This document shows, in pieces, positions 1 through 12,855 of a DNA stretch of 64,000 nucleotides. The position numbers and the translations under genes were made by a program. The stretch is from Micropterus salmoides (Eukaryota; Chordata; Actinopteri; Centrarchiformes; Centrarchidae): NCBI RefSeq assembly GCF_014851395.1, contig NW_024040817.1, forward strand, positions 22,068,269 to 22,132,268, read 5' to 3'. The notes beneath the pieces are model-generated. The model made no database searches, was not told the origin of the DNA, and worked only from the letters and a program-made list of their open reading frames with translations. Numbering within the stretch: position 1 is the stretch's first letter; each line of letters begins with the position of its first letter.

Positions 1-3000
1 ATCAGCAGCACCTGAGACTGGACATACTTCATCTCATCAAACACCTCGCCAAAGTCATTGCCGTCCTGAAGAACACAGGAAAAAAAATCTGATGTGAAGT
101 CTGAAAAGTACGAGTAGATCTGGGTGCTCCTCGCCACAGACTATTTTACAACAAAAAAAAATTCTGTCCAAACCTTGTGTATACTGAAGAAATATAACAG
201 GTCCTCCAGTGATTCTACAACCAAGCTTCGGAGCTGCAGTGACATGAAAGCAGCCACACAGCTGAAGAACTCCTGGACAGCAACTGGAGCTGACTGCTCA
301 CTCTTGGGTAAGAGAGGCAACCACTGGTCCTCAAAAGTGTCAAGGAGTGATGCACAGTGAGGCAGCCACCTGAAAGAAAATGGTTGAGATAAGTTCAGTT
401 CAGTTTATTATAAAAGCACAAACATACTCATTAATAGTGTTAAAATAGGGTTCTTGCACCATTTTAAAAGTCAAATTTAATGCTTTTTAAGATGTTTTAA
501 GACCTCAACAAATATAAATTTAAGACCTCAAATCTAAAAAATAAAAGAGATGCGCGTTTGATTCTTAATGAACGACGCATTGCCACATTTGGCAGTTTTA
601 TTTTCACCACATGTGAAAGACTTTGCATATTCTGAATCAGGGAACATAGAGGCTGTTTACACCCAGCATTAAAATGTATTTTGGGTGATCAGATTGTGAT
701 CGGGTAGACGCAACCGAGACGCATTGAGGACAGATTGTGATCCAATCAGCAAAACAATTTCTGGAGGTGGTCAGGGATACCATGACCACATGGATGCAAA
801 TGCCTTGATAACCACAAAAACAGCAACTACTTGGGCGGAAATATGTATCGGCCGCAGTCTTCTGCAAATAAAATCCAAAAGTTTGACAACGCAGACAGGA
901 GCCTAGACAGTGTGTCCATTCAGTGTTGTGTATAAATGTGCTCAAACAGTGCCAATTATTGATCATGCTCAGGTGATCGTGTCTGTTTGTGAACGTGAAC
1001 TAGGGCTGGGCAATAAAACAATAATGGTAATTATCATGATACAATCTTCCTCAATAACAAATGTTCAATAAATATTTGATTTAATTCATTTGAATCACAA
1101 ACAAATTATCACTTTCTTTTCTATTAGGATATTTATTGTGTTGAGGAAAAGGGACTGAAAAAAGATTTTACTTTATTTTTCTTTGTTTTGAACATTTTAC
1201 CTCAGCTTTGTGAAGTGATGAACTGTTTGATACCAGGCTGCTGTTTGGCATCAAGTGTTTGTCATGTTCTGACCGTAAAGAAAAGTTTTAACCATCTGGT
1301 TTCTTCAGGACCGAACTTAAGGTTCTGTTAATGAAATCATTTAATGAAATCCTTTAATATGATGTCTACTGAATAAAAGCTGTCCTGACTGTACTAGTTA
1401 CTGCAGTTATTATGTCCTTTATTTATTCCCTGGTTCTTAATGACATTTACATATCCCTATAGAGACAAATAATATACTCTGTGTTGGCTGAGACACTGGG
1501 AAATTGACACACAGCAGAATAATGGTAGCGGTTAGCGATTGCAAATTGGTAACATGAAAATGAACAAACAGCAGCTAATTTCTACAAAAAGGCTCATATT
1601 TCAGTCATGCAGCCAGGCATCCTACAGCCAGGCTGCTACATGGTCTAACAGGCTCTACTACAGGCACACAACAAAGGATGCAATGGAATCCTAAAGGTAT
1701 TATGTAAAGCAATCCACTGAAAGGCAGCCCGACATGGGTATGACAAAGTGGACATGGTGGAAACATGAGACTGCAGCTACAACATGATTAGCTGCTTTGG
1801 CTGTGTACATACTATAGAAGCCGATGAGAAGACACACTGGTATGATTAAGTCTGGATATCACCTTATGGTCTCCCTGACAGACTGGCTGTTTTGAGACAG
1901 TCTGGCATACTGGCAATACTCACATTTGAAGCAATTCATCTCTTGTGTTTTGGCACTGTCTCTGGACAAACTCTTCAAACTCAGATGGCAGGAGGGGGAG
2001 GCTAGTGGAGAAAAGGTCCTCCAATCGAACAAATCTCAAGGATGAAAATCTGAAAGAAGATTCATTTTATTTTTAATGTACTTATCTTAGGATTTGATAT
2101 TTATAGAAAGACACTTACATATATACAAACACACTTTTACTGGCATATAATCAGATACACATGATTCCAGAGTAGATAAGACCTTGTGCAGGAGAGGTTG
2201 AAAGTTACAATCCCCTGCTAACAACGCAACGTAAACAGATTAACACTGAATAAAAATGATAAGAGATATAAAGAAAAAAGAAAGAAAGAAAAAAGATATA
2301 TATACAGTATATTCATTGCAATGAATTCTCATTTCAGATGGATCAGGATGCTATTGGAATGCTTTTTAAGAGGTTTTTTTAAAATACATAATTATATAAT
2401 TTTAAATTCCACAAAACAGTACCTCTGGATCTAAATTAAAATGTTACTACATAACGGGAATATAAAGGAAGATCAAGATGTTTAGACTGTCTAGCTGGAT
2501 ATGAATGAATAAGTACAATACAAGCTCACCCTCACTGAATGCACAGTACAGTACAATTCTGTATTACCTGTTTAGCCAGGCATCCCGAAGTAGGACCATG
2601 ACGTGACTGACAGAAAACAGATGTTGGCTTTGCCACATGTAGGCCTCCTTGTAACTAGTTGTCCAGGGCACTGGCGCTCGGATCAGCCTCCTGGAAAAGG
2701 GCTTGGGGACGCTGGATATGGAGAGTCGCTGGCGCTCAGAGGGGTCCATCAGAATGTAGTCCACTGACAATTGACAATTAACAACATAGACGACAGATTG
2801 ATAGAATGTCATTTTCAAGGCAAAGGAGGCATTTTTATCCCAGAGGAAGAGTGACTAGCCTTTTTGTGTTTAATGTATGCAAATGTGCAAGCAAGAGCTT
2901 TAAATAGGATATCTAAATAAAGCAATACTGCCATTAAACAATCACTGGCACTTTATTGTTTTATACCTATGCTCTTCTTAAGGCTGAAGTAATAATCTCT

Positions 3001-5208
3001 TTTGACCTCCTCTTCCATGTTCGCCCTCATAATCTGAAGGTGTTTACTACTATCCTCAGTGTCGGGAGGCAGCCGGCACATGATGTTCACCATCTGCTGA
3101 TATGGCTGGGGGGCCAGCACAAAGCTGGGGACACCAGTGTTGATGTAGTACATATACCTCTGTGTGAGTAAAGGTAAGATCAACAATGTGTCAGAAGAGA
3201 GACTCAAAAGATTCTAACAACTGGCACAATTAATTTATACTTGCTTCCAGGTCTCTCTCATTAGGTTCTGGCTGCATGGCCCTCATCTTCTCCTCTTGGC
3301 TGTGCATGATGTCCAGCTGCTCTTTAGGACTCATAGGCCGGCTGCTGGAAGTGTGAAAGTTTCTCAATCTAGGCTTTGGCCGAGGTGAAAGTGAAGCCTG
3401 AAAAGATGTATCCCTGTGAAAACATTAATGAATCAGGTCAAGTGCTTCAAGAAAAAGAATATTATAGAAGATAGTGCTGAAATGTGTTGCTTTAAGGTCA
3501 CAACTACCTTCTCCTCTGTGTAATTGCTTGTTTCTTTCCTGCTGCAGTTGATGCTGATAGTCTCATTAAGATCAAAAGTTTACAGAGCAGTCTGACATGT
3601 TCACATTATAAATTATGATCAGTTAACAAAGTAAAGAACATTGCAATCTCAGATAGTTTCACACAGACCAGGGTTTAAAATGAGGACTTGAAAGGATACA
3701 GGTACCTGCTGGTTTTGCCAAGGATTGGTAGAAAGTGTGTCGTTTGTGCTGGAGATTAATAATTTTAAGGTCTTTGGCCCAGGGACTGTAGTTATTTCCA
3801 ATAGACTCACTTGGTGTACGGTGCAGATGTTGCTCTTTAAAGGGCACTGCTAGAGTCCAAGATTTGGTCTGGAGGATGGGTGGGTAATGACTGTGCCTCA
3901 AGACTATCTGAGATAAAATAACAGCAACATACAACAATAACATGTTAAGATGGTGTAAGGTAGAGACAGAGATGCACTTTCTAACCCCATGCCCTAAATA
4001 TAAAACATTAACAGAAAAACACTTTGCGAACATTTCCCAAATATACCCTTTTATCAGATACACAGAAACTCCCCTATTTACTGGGAGAAATACCAGAATG
4101 CCAAATCATTGCAGCAAAATATATCTCCTCATGCCACGAACTGAGTACAACCAGTGGAAACTCAGACTAGACTGATAAATATATTAAATAATTGTACTTT
4201 ATAATTTTCAGATGATTATTATTTTGATTGTTATTTTAGTAATTGCTCCTTTATTTGTTTGTTTTTTAAATTTCACATTTGATACTGATTTTTAGTTGTT
4301 TTTTTATTTATTATTTATTGTCTATTAATACACACACATGCACAGACACGTTTATGTTTTAATTATTTTATTTTCATTTTTAATATAATATTTTTACTTT
4401 ATTTTTATATTTTAAAATTACTATGATTATTTTTTAACACACATTATTTGGCAATATTTTACATTCATGCCAATAAAGCTGAAGTGAATTGAGTGTTAAT
4501 TTGTGTATGGTGTGCACAAGCGCTAGTGTGTTTCATTGGGCAAATATCTGAGCAAAACTTCTCTAAAACGCTAGTTCATATGATGCAGTGATTTACATTC
4601 TTACCTGATACAGTTCGGAGGGTTCTGCATTACAAGTCAATGGCAAAGGTGGGGGAACAGAATATCCTCTGCTCTGACTCATATTGTAGATAGAGTCATC
4701 CTCCATCTGTAGTTCAGACAAAATAGTGAGGGTTACCACACAGAAGGACCACTGACACTTTTATCTGACTCTTATTTGGACATTACATTAAATATCCCTT
4801 ATCCCTTATAAAAAGGTTTTATTTTATTGATTCCAAAACTGTAGAAGACACCGTTAAATGCCCTATAAGACGGACTGTTCAATACAATACTTTAAACTTT
4901 TATTTAGGCCTACATAATATGATACACACACCTGCCTGTAATTTTTCATTTAAAGTTTTTACACAATTGCATGCAAAATACATACATATGGATAGAATTA
5001 ATTTCAAAATCAGCCCATATATCAACATTGTTCAGTGAAAAAGCACATCTGTAAGACATAACATTCTAATATAATATAGCTATTAATTATTTAGCTAAAG
5101 GAGGAATTCTCCACCATAAATATGTTGCCAGATAACAGAAAGGTAAACCATTAACGTTAGCTAAGTTAGGTAAGTTAATGTTAACGTTACCTGTTTCAGC
5201 CGTTCCAT
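1..5208 (-). CDS. dnah3: Dynein axonemal heavy chain 3, N-terminal part (partial)
   Basis: This is a motor subunit of an axonemal inner-arm dynein of cilia and sperm flagella; only the tail start is in the window. Coding exons read on the minus strand are 5208-5191, 4706-4605, 3907-3706, 3541-3508, 3413-3245, 3159-2967, 2763-2568, 2049-1924, 369-174 and 65-1. They join in one open frame of about 433 residues. The N-terminus MERLKQMEDDSIYNMSQSRG is followed by a region with SWTLAVPFKEQ and PSESIGNNYSPWAKDLK, which I associate with DNAH3 rather than DNAH7 or DNAH12. A conserved dynein-tail stretch follows: DLERYMYYINTGV, then SLKKSIVDYILMDPSERQRL and APVPW. The gene continues beyond position 1, so the linker, AAA+ motor and stalk are not seen. 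One intron uses a GC donor (3244-3243). No frameshift was found. Dynein heavy chain is near certain; paralogue 3 is likely. Confidence 0.87.
370..1923 (-). other. dnah3 intron with repeat-like segments
   Basis: This 1.55 kb intron separates two coding exons. Positions 650-960 (TGTTTACACCCAGCATTAAA, then GGGTGATCAGATTGTGATC) and about 1001-1110 (TAGGGCTGGGCAATAAAAC) resemble ends of dispersed teleost non-autonomous elements that I remember only loosely. The ORFs crossing the first segment in both directions look spurious. Confidence 0.4.
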
Positions 5209-5450
5209 TTTGTTCAGCTTTTCTGCTAGTGAAAGGAAGAAAAAATACCAATAACTTGAACGTATGACTCATAAAACATAGACGTTTCATTTGTATCAGT
5301 ATAACCTAGCAGCTGAAGAGTAAACAAACACTGAAAAACACACCGCTGTCCGTTAATATCAGTTACCTGCTATCGGTCGCTCTGTATCGCTATGCCGGCA
5401 GGATTTCATTCATTGCTGCGTAGCATTAGCTTAAATGTTTCATGTAAAAG
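5191..5450 (-). other. dnah3: dnah3 5' exons and presumed promoter
   Basis: The start codon (5206-5208) lies in a short exon whose acceptor is a pyrimidine tract plus TAG at 5226-5228 on the minus strand. Upstream, a GTAACT donor at 5366-5361 ends a probable non-coding first exon beginning somewhere near 5400-5450. The transcription start is inferred, and no TATA box is obvious. Confidence 0.5.
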
Positions 5451-7085
5451 TGCCTGTCAGCAGCAAAGCCTGCCAGCACAGTTGAAATAAAAATATTAAT
5501 CTGCCACTTTTCTATTGTACAAATGGCTGGGCTATTTTAAGCTACTGAGAGTTTAGTTATGCGCAGTCAGTGCTTTGACTGAGGAAACGCTTTCACGTTG
5601 CTGTAAACTGAAACACTGTTGATCTCATCCAGGCACGTCTCCACGGTAACACCAACCACCTTACTATGGGAAGCTGAGCTGTGGTGGGCGGTGCCCCGTG
5701 GGCCCTGTCTCCCGATACAAGTAGGGCCTATAAGTCTGATAAATAATAGTGGTCAGCCAGGAGGTGAGTTTTTTAGTCCACATAGGCACAAAATATGTAT
5801 TTAGCATAATAGCAGTTCTATTTTCAAATCGAAATTACAATCGCAATTATAACATCGACAGCTGGGCTAGGCCACAGTCAAACATGTACCAATACTATGC
5901 TGTGATATATTTGTTGAAATTAAAATGATTCCACTACATTAAAAGAGAACAAGGCTTTAGGTTGGGTTGGAGAGTAGCCTAATAAGTTCACCTGGGAGCA
6001 TCACCGTCCAGAAGTTGTATTCTGCCTTCTGCTGGTAGCCACTCTGCCTCTCTCTCTCAGTCTGCCATCATATTGGAGTGTGCATCTAGCCACAAATATA
6101 CATCTTCAATGGAGAAACTTCAGTCTATGTGGAGAAATAAAAGCAGTATTAGTCTACTTGAATGACCTGTATCCTAAATATGTATTAGATATTAGGAAAT
6201 AACACAACTTTTAAAATTTGAAATGCTCAAATTATTTTCAACTTTCTTTCGTTCATTCATGAAATGCATGTTTTCTGAATAATATCACTAGGTTAGGTTA
6301 TAGCTAGGGCTTTTTTTTTTTTAACATGTTGATTATCTGGTTACATCGAGACAGCAACCAATAGATCAAATGCTCTGGTACAAAAATGCTTTTATACAAA
6401 AATGAAAAATCCTGGATTATTGGCTATTTCAGGACTTGCAGGTCAGGAATTGAAATGAAATCATTAGCTGGCCTACATTCTGGTCTACCTTCACGAAAAC
6501 GAGGGCAGTGGCTTTGGAGGGAGGCTTCAAGGAGGGGTGGGATTTTTACTCTGGATACTAAAATCTAGCGGTCTCTTGCTAGTTTCTATTAAATAGTTGT
6601 ACTTATTTTAAATGCGTTTTTTCTTTTCAAAACATGAGCTTCAATGTGTGTCTTGACTAGTGCCACAATAGCCAATTTCAAAAAGTAAAGTTCAATTAAA
6701 TGGCCTAAGACATTCAGAACACAGATATTTCAACAAATATGCAACATTTAGGCTATTTTAGTTAAAGCGAATTATTGTAAAGAAGGCTATTTAATATTTG
6801 ATTAGTTCCTCAAATGTCATCATATTATCCCAGTATGTGGTTTTATATAATTTAACAGTATATTACTTTTGTGATCCATTACATATAATTATGTAAAGAT
6901 AACAAAGTTAACAGTTTGAACTTTGGATAACTTTATCGGATCTAACATTTGATAGGGTGTTAGGTTAGTCATGTGGACTGGGCGTGGTTTTGGCTGATGT
7001 GAGGTGGTTGTTGTCGGGCAGAAGACGCGACGCGGCTTCCCTTTGAGTGTGTCTGGCTAATTTATTAGTTTTAATTGTTTTAGAT
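5450..7085. promoter_or_regulatory. Divergent dnah3/dazl intergenic spacer
   Basis: About 1.6 kb separates the two opposed gene starts. I see no coding exon here. Short ORFs at 5619-5804 and 6386-6568 have no splice context or family resemblance. The dazl-proximal end contains GGGCGTGGTTTTGGC near 6980 and GACGCGACGCGG near 7024, GC-rich motifs plausible for a promoter. No TATA box is clear. Confidence 0.4.
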
Positions 7086-10000
7086 ATGGTAAGTGTTAAG
7101 CCAATTTTATGTGCACAATAATGTACTCTTACAGTTCTAGTCATTCAGTCGTGAGTAATTGAAGGCCTTTGAATCAGTAAGCTAGCTAACTACGAGTGTT
7201 AGCTAGCTGAGTGATTCGCATTGAGAACTGAAAAAGGCGCACTAGCCTCTGGTAGCTAACATTAGCCGGGGCTAACACCATTTAGCTGTATTTAACATTA
7301 GTAACGTTGCCGTTAACGATGCCTTAACGTTAACAACTGTAAAGTAAAAGAAAGAAAGAAAAAAAAACTTATTTTCAAGTGGAGCCAAATAATATTGATA
7401 GCAGTGTGATTTGGGCAGTTGCTGCTTATGTTAAGTAACGTTAATGTTAACTGTTGCTAGCAGCCTAATATATTAATATATAACGTTATTAACATAACAA
7501 AAAGTAACTTAACGTTACGGCCTAGACCGGCTCTATATGAAAAATGTAGTGAGATAACTTCTGCTATGAAATGGCGCTATATTGTATTAGGTTGAATTGA
7601 AATGCACAAGTCGTTCAATGTCATGAGCTTGTAGTTGACCATGACTAACGTTACATTGAAGCGTTCGCTCTGAGAAAAAGTGTGAATTTGCACATTTTGT
7701 GACGCATATTTATATCATGCAACTCAAGAGTTCAAACGTTGTTTTATTGTAAGGATATCCACAAGCCCAGGAGCAGCAACCAGACTTCACCCTCCCTGAA
7801 GTTGTCAAATGGCTACATTCTGCCTGAGGGCAAACTGACTCCCAACGCCCTCTTTGTCGGTGGGATCGACATGAAGGTATTGTCAGATACATTTAGGTCA
7901 CATTTACATCACCTGGTAAAAGTGAGTAACTTATTTCTGCACAGATTAGGATGTGTTATAACTAAGGACCAAATAAAATGGGACAATTGCATGTAGTTTG
8001 ATAATTTCAGATATATTCAAGTCCACCTTTAACTAGCTAGCAGCAGTGCCCACAGCTGACTTGGACTACAGGTTGTTGCTGCAAGTCCCAAACTCTTGTG
8101 GCAGTTTAAGATTGTGACTGAGTTTTGGTTTATGTCTTTAGATTATTAATTTACTGTCTGAAATGGCTCACTCATAAAATCAGACAAAAAATTGATGGGC
8201 ATCAATATTAATCTGCTGTCAAGTATATCTCTGAGAAATAGCTTTCCAACCTCCTTGCTGCCCACACATTTATAGGAATAAAAAGGTACTAATTTAAAAT
8301 TTTTATCCTACTGTAAATTATATTTTCAATGCCTTAGCACCTTTGAATTTCTCACCACTAAGTCCCAGGTGATTGATGGCAATAAAAGCATACCTGCACC
8401 TATTTTTTTGTGTAACTTCAATAGATTATATTATATACAAATCTTAGATCTTAAAATATTAAATACCACAGTTTTAATTTAATCAAACTGCATGCAGTGC
8501 ACAAGTGAACACAACTGCTTTTTAGCTTTTTGAGCCCTTTATACTGCTTTTGAAGATGCTCAAGTATAGAAACTAAAATATAGTTTTTCACTTTACATTA
8601 ATTTCAACCTTCAGGTGGATGAAAATGAAATGCGGGACTTCTTTGCCAGATATGGTGCTGTAAAGGAAGTAAAAATTATCACGTACCGTGGAGGGATCTG
8701 CAAAGGGTGAGTTTTGCTATTTAGAGACCGTCAGGTGTAAGTGCAAAATTTTACAATACTATGGGCCTTAAATTGTTGTTTGTTTGAATTAGCTCTTTTA
8801 GATACAATGTTAAAAACACATCATTTTACCTTTTAGCAGATTATTAATGTATAGTTATGATCTACTTGTGTATATTTTAGTGCAGTCATGTGACCTTCAG
8901 TAAGACATTCATGGAGAATCTTTAATTTTCCTCCATCAAGAGTTTGTTTTCTATATTTGTCAGTTGTATGAAAGTGTGTGGGTGTAAACTGGGGAATTGT
9001 TTATTTTCATATCAGTTTTATAAATATTCACTAGCTTATTTTGTAACTTAATTTAAGCTTTATTTTCTTCTACCCCATATTTTGCATTGGATTGTGGGTC
9101 AATATGTTTTAGAGTTGTTCTGTGTTTACCTAGGTATGGGTTTGTGTACTTCAGTGAAGATGTCAACATTCAGTCAATCATTGAGGTGAGTGGATGTCTT
9201 AGAACTGGCATTGTATAATTTTTTCATCACCAACTGAGAGTAATATTTCCCCTGTTCATATTTTGCCATAGCAACAGATCAGTTTTAAGGGCCGGAAACT
9301 CAAGCTGGGCCCTGCCATCATGAAAGAAAGGAGCTCTCGTATGTATTCTGATACACTTCAGAAATTTACTGAATGTTTGGTTGGCCACTAAACATTTGTT
9401 TCATTCTGTTGTGTCATTTTTTTCTTCATCTAGGGTCCATGCCATCCCGTCTGGTTGGACCAGCTCCCTGGATGAGCCCAACACAATACTTCTACTGTAC
9501 TTGCTGCTCACCCATGGGAGGGGGTATTGCACAACCTTCACCCATCCTTAGTGGAGGCAGCCCTTACAGTCAGGTAACACAGGCATAACGACAAGCTATC
9601 AGGAATGTCATCTCAGTAGGCAGGCAGATAAAATTATAAAAAACTTTGTTTTGTCAAGCCAAGTAAACACTGTGTGGCATTAGTAATGCTGTCACACAGT
9701 TGTAGCAGGTACAACTAAAATAAATGAACCTAATTTTCTCAGTTGGCCACTATCACTGCCAAGAATAGAGGTGCAAGGAGAAGAAAAATCTATAAATTTA
9801 CTTTTCAATTTATGGGGAAAATATATATATAAAAGTTGGCTAGGACATGGTTAATGTCATTGCTAACAATATCCATGTTGATGAATTATTCAGGCAATAT
9901 CAACTGCCAAAAACATCAGCAGTTATAGTGCTGTCTTAGCAAGCACACGAACATGAGTAACAGCGTTAGTTATTGCTGCAGCTTTTCATTGTGTTTAAAG

Positions 10001-10206
10001 ATGTCGGTATGTATTTTAACATCTGCTTGGTACAGTTTGCTATGTTAACGTAACTCAAAACCATGTTTTAAAGTGTTCCTTTTTGCTCGGTTTGCAGCCA
10101 TACTCCTACTCTAACTTTGGAGGAGTCATGATCCCACAGATGCCAATGAACTACTCACAGAATCCCTATGCCTACCAGGTACACACACATACGCATGCGT
10201 GTGTGT

Positions 10207-10268
<62 letters not shown>

Positions 10269-11034
10269 CAATTGCCGTGCCGGGTCTCCTATGCACTGCA
10301 CATATGCTCCTGTGTATGAATGAAGGGTTCAGCCTGTCTTAGAACCACCTGTCCCTGCCCACCCCACACGCCACCCTCCCCACCCCCTCACTCCAATCTC
10401 CTGAAGAGGCGAGTCTGGGTTTGTCTGTTGCCCTCTGATTGACCGCTGACCCCTCTCCCCCTTACACGCAGTACACTCCACCTCACTGGATGGCGGACCA
10501 GAGGACACGGCCTGTCAATCAGGTGACTGCATTTAGTGGGAATAGGAGTAGATGTCAGTAGAATTAGGTTTCAAAGCTACGCAAGTCACTTGTCATTTGA
10601 GTACCTCGTAAGGCCTGTGGGAAGACATTGGCAAAAAAATTTGAGACATTCAAATTCCACTGGATTTTGTTGATTGTTTAGTAATGTTTGCGTTTGTAAT
10701 TAAATAGTTTATATTTTAGAGAGCCAATGTTTACATGTGATAGCTTTTTTTTTTTTTATTTCCTTAATGTTTGCATCCTCAAATTGTCCACCAATTTCCA
10801 TGCCGGCCACCAGATGGTGCTGTGTGGCCAGTGTTGACATCCTTAAGATTTGACTGTGTGCTTCAACAATTCAGTCTTGTAATCTCCATTTGTACAAATT
10901 TTGTGTATTTGGCTACTTGTGGCATTTGCAGTGTTTTATGGCAGGTGTTTATGTTTGTGAAGCATCTCAATGTTATCCTCTGTTTCCAGAACTTTGTGGA
11001 CTGTGGAGTCCAGACTATGCTGACTGTGCTGTAG
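7086..11034 (+). CDS. dazl: Dazl, germ-cell RRM RNA-binding protein
   Basis: Dazl binds 3' UTRs of germline mRNAs and promotes their translation in the cytoplasm of germ cells. Exons 7086-7088, 7754-7876, 8615-8706, 9134-9185, 9272-9338, 9434-9573, 10098-10178, 10472-10522 and 10990-11034 join in frame to 217 residues, in the usual fish Dazl size range. The RRM has RNP2 LFVGGI at residues 34-39 and RNP1 KGYGFVYF at 72-79. GYILPEGKLTPN just before the RRM and SFKGRKLKLGPAIMKE after it are typical of Dazl. A single DAZ-like Tyr/Pro/Gln-rich segment (NPYAYQYTPPHWM) lies near residues 181-193, and the C-terminus is CGVQTMLTVL. The first coding exon contributes only the start Met. All introns are GT-AG. 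A long alternating purine-pyrimidine repeat begins immediately after the donor at 10179. The 3' neighbour rftn1 has the same orientation, as in human. Confidence 0.97.
7089..7753 (+). other. dazl intron 1, rich in AACGTTA motifs
   Basis: No coding sequence is seen. The segment carries many copies of TAACGTTA/GTTAACG-type words between about 7260 and 7660, also common in the dnah3 5' region and in the element at 46.0-46.9 kb. The GCTAGCTAACTACGAGTGTTAGCTAGC stretch near 7180-7210 is an imperfect inverted repeat. Confidence 0.4.
10179..10266. repeat. (CA)n/(GT)n/(GC)n alternating repeat
   Basis: Alternating purine-pyrimidine DNA starts one base after exon 7 of dazl. It contains ACGCATGCGT, then a GT tract running through GCGCGCGC into a CA tract of roughly 50 bases. 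The 10201-10226 stretch is its own reverse complement, so it could form a hairpin in RNA or Z-DNA. Confidence 0.95.
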
Positions 11035-12855
11035 TCCATAGCTACTGAGCGTCTTGCCAGGTAAAGCACTACTTCAAACAAAGAGCTGTCATATCAGGCA
11101 TTCAACAGGTAACAATGTGCCATGGAGGACCAAGACTCTGCAGGCTTACACACCTTTTCTCGCGGATGAGCATGTCAATCAGTGCAGAAAGACAGTGGTT
11201 GGAAGAAAATCCTGCATACCATTAGCCCTCCATTGCACATGGCTGCCTGTCCCTGATTAGCTGTTTCACAATCACTTTGGTTCCCCTTCAGCTATGATTT
11301 TCTGCTGTCACGCCCTGCATTAGTCTATTCATTGACTGGTAACCATTCTTTGCTTGTGATGTGGTTTTCTATCATGTGCTCCCTTAGATACACTGGCTAT
11401 AGCAAGTCAAAAGGCAGACAGTTTGACCTTTTGATGTTCTGGACGGCTGGAAGCAACCCAACTCCTCACTGTTTTTGGAAAGCCCTCCTCTCTCTTCCTT
11501 TCCTCCAACTTTTGAGACCCCTTTTAACACCAGACTGCAGAAGCTCTTCACTTTAACTGTACTAGTTTGATCACATTCACTTTGACCACGACTTGTAGGG
11601 ACCACTGATGTGTGGTCAAACTGCTTTTAACCCACATAGATCACAGTAACAATTGCACAGGAAGAGCAGAGCACCCTCGCTGTACCAGATGATATATGGG
11701 CTCACATTCCTCTTTTTTTTTTTCTTTTGTTAATTATTCCAAACAAAAATGGAAAAGACTTTTAAGCTCACCCTTTGTGGCTATTTATATTTTATTTTTT
11801 ATTTATTTTTGGAATTATTTTAAATGTTTGTTTTGTTGGGGCTTTTTAAGCCTCTGCAAGGGCTCTCTGTACATAAAAGGTATGTTTATATATTTGTATA
11901 TTGTAACAATGTCTCGACAGCAATCTGGGTGTTTCAGCATTGGAGTAGAATGCCTCAGGTCTAATGCTCCTGACTAAGAAATTGCATTAACTTGTCTAAC
12001 TACAGCATGAGGGCACTCAGGCACTCCATTAATTTCAAGCACTCACATTTATTTTATGCTCTATTCTATTTAATTGGGTGTCGATTGAGGCAGTAAATGA
12101 ATGGCAGTTTTGTCACATTATAGCACCTCATCAATATCACTGATTTCTTGTCTTGGTCAAACACCAGACTTTCCAGGTTGAGTTCCACAGAGCATGTTGC
12201 GGCACACTGATGATCTGTGTGTTGCGTTTCTAAACTGTCCCATGCTGCGACTGGTGTATCTCAAAACAGTTCAGGGGTTCACTCTCAAGGACAATCACGG
12301 CATTAGAAATATTTTCCCCCCCATTACTCGTCAATCAACTTACATTTTGATGGCAAAAAAAATGGTGGAAAGCTGTTAATTCACTTTGAAAATGAAGGAC
12401 ATGATTGAAAGTAAGGTGCTCTCTGTTTCTTTGGGGAAAAAATGTTCACTGTATGTGGTTCACTTCATACTGCTTTCTCTCAGCATTTTGGGTTTGAAAC
12501 TAATTGCAGGGGATCTTGCACAAAGCATTTTACTGACATTTAATAAGTGAGCAATGATTCTTTTATACATATTTTCAATAAGTGCACTAAATATGTCTTC
12601 TGTTAACTTTATACACTTTAAAAGCAGCTTTGTGTGATTTCACATTTGGTATTTGCTGTACATCACAGATTTTCTTTCCCTTGACGCTGTTCTGCATAAT
12701 TTAAATTGGCTGTTTACCTCAGGGTCTCTTTTGTGCAGACATCTGATTGTATTGATATAGTTTTGTTCAGAGAGCCTGGACACTACACTGTTAGGTTTGG
12801 TTTACTGTTAAGTGTTCATGTTTTGCAGGGTTTTGATGTTTGTTTGAAAAATAAA
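11035..12855 (+). other. dazl: dazl 3' UTR and poly(A) signal
   Basis: The stop codon is at 11032-11034. The next consensus AATAAA in an AT-rich context is at 12850-12855, giving a candidate UTR of about 1.8 kb. It contains T-rich and TTTGTT words (near 11727 and 11826-11838) of the kind used by germline RNA regulators. I saw no GCACTT hexamer (miR-430 seed match) on reading it. Small ORFs within it show no family resemblance. Confidence 0.6.
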
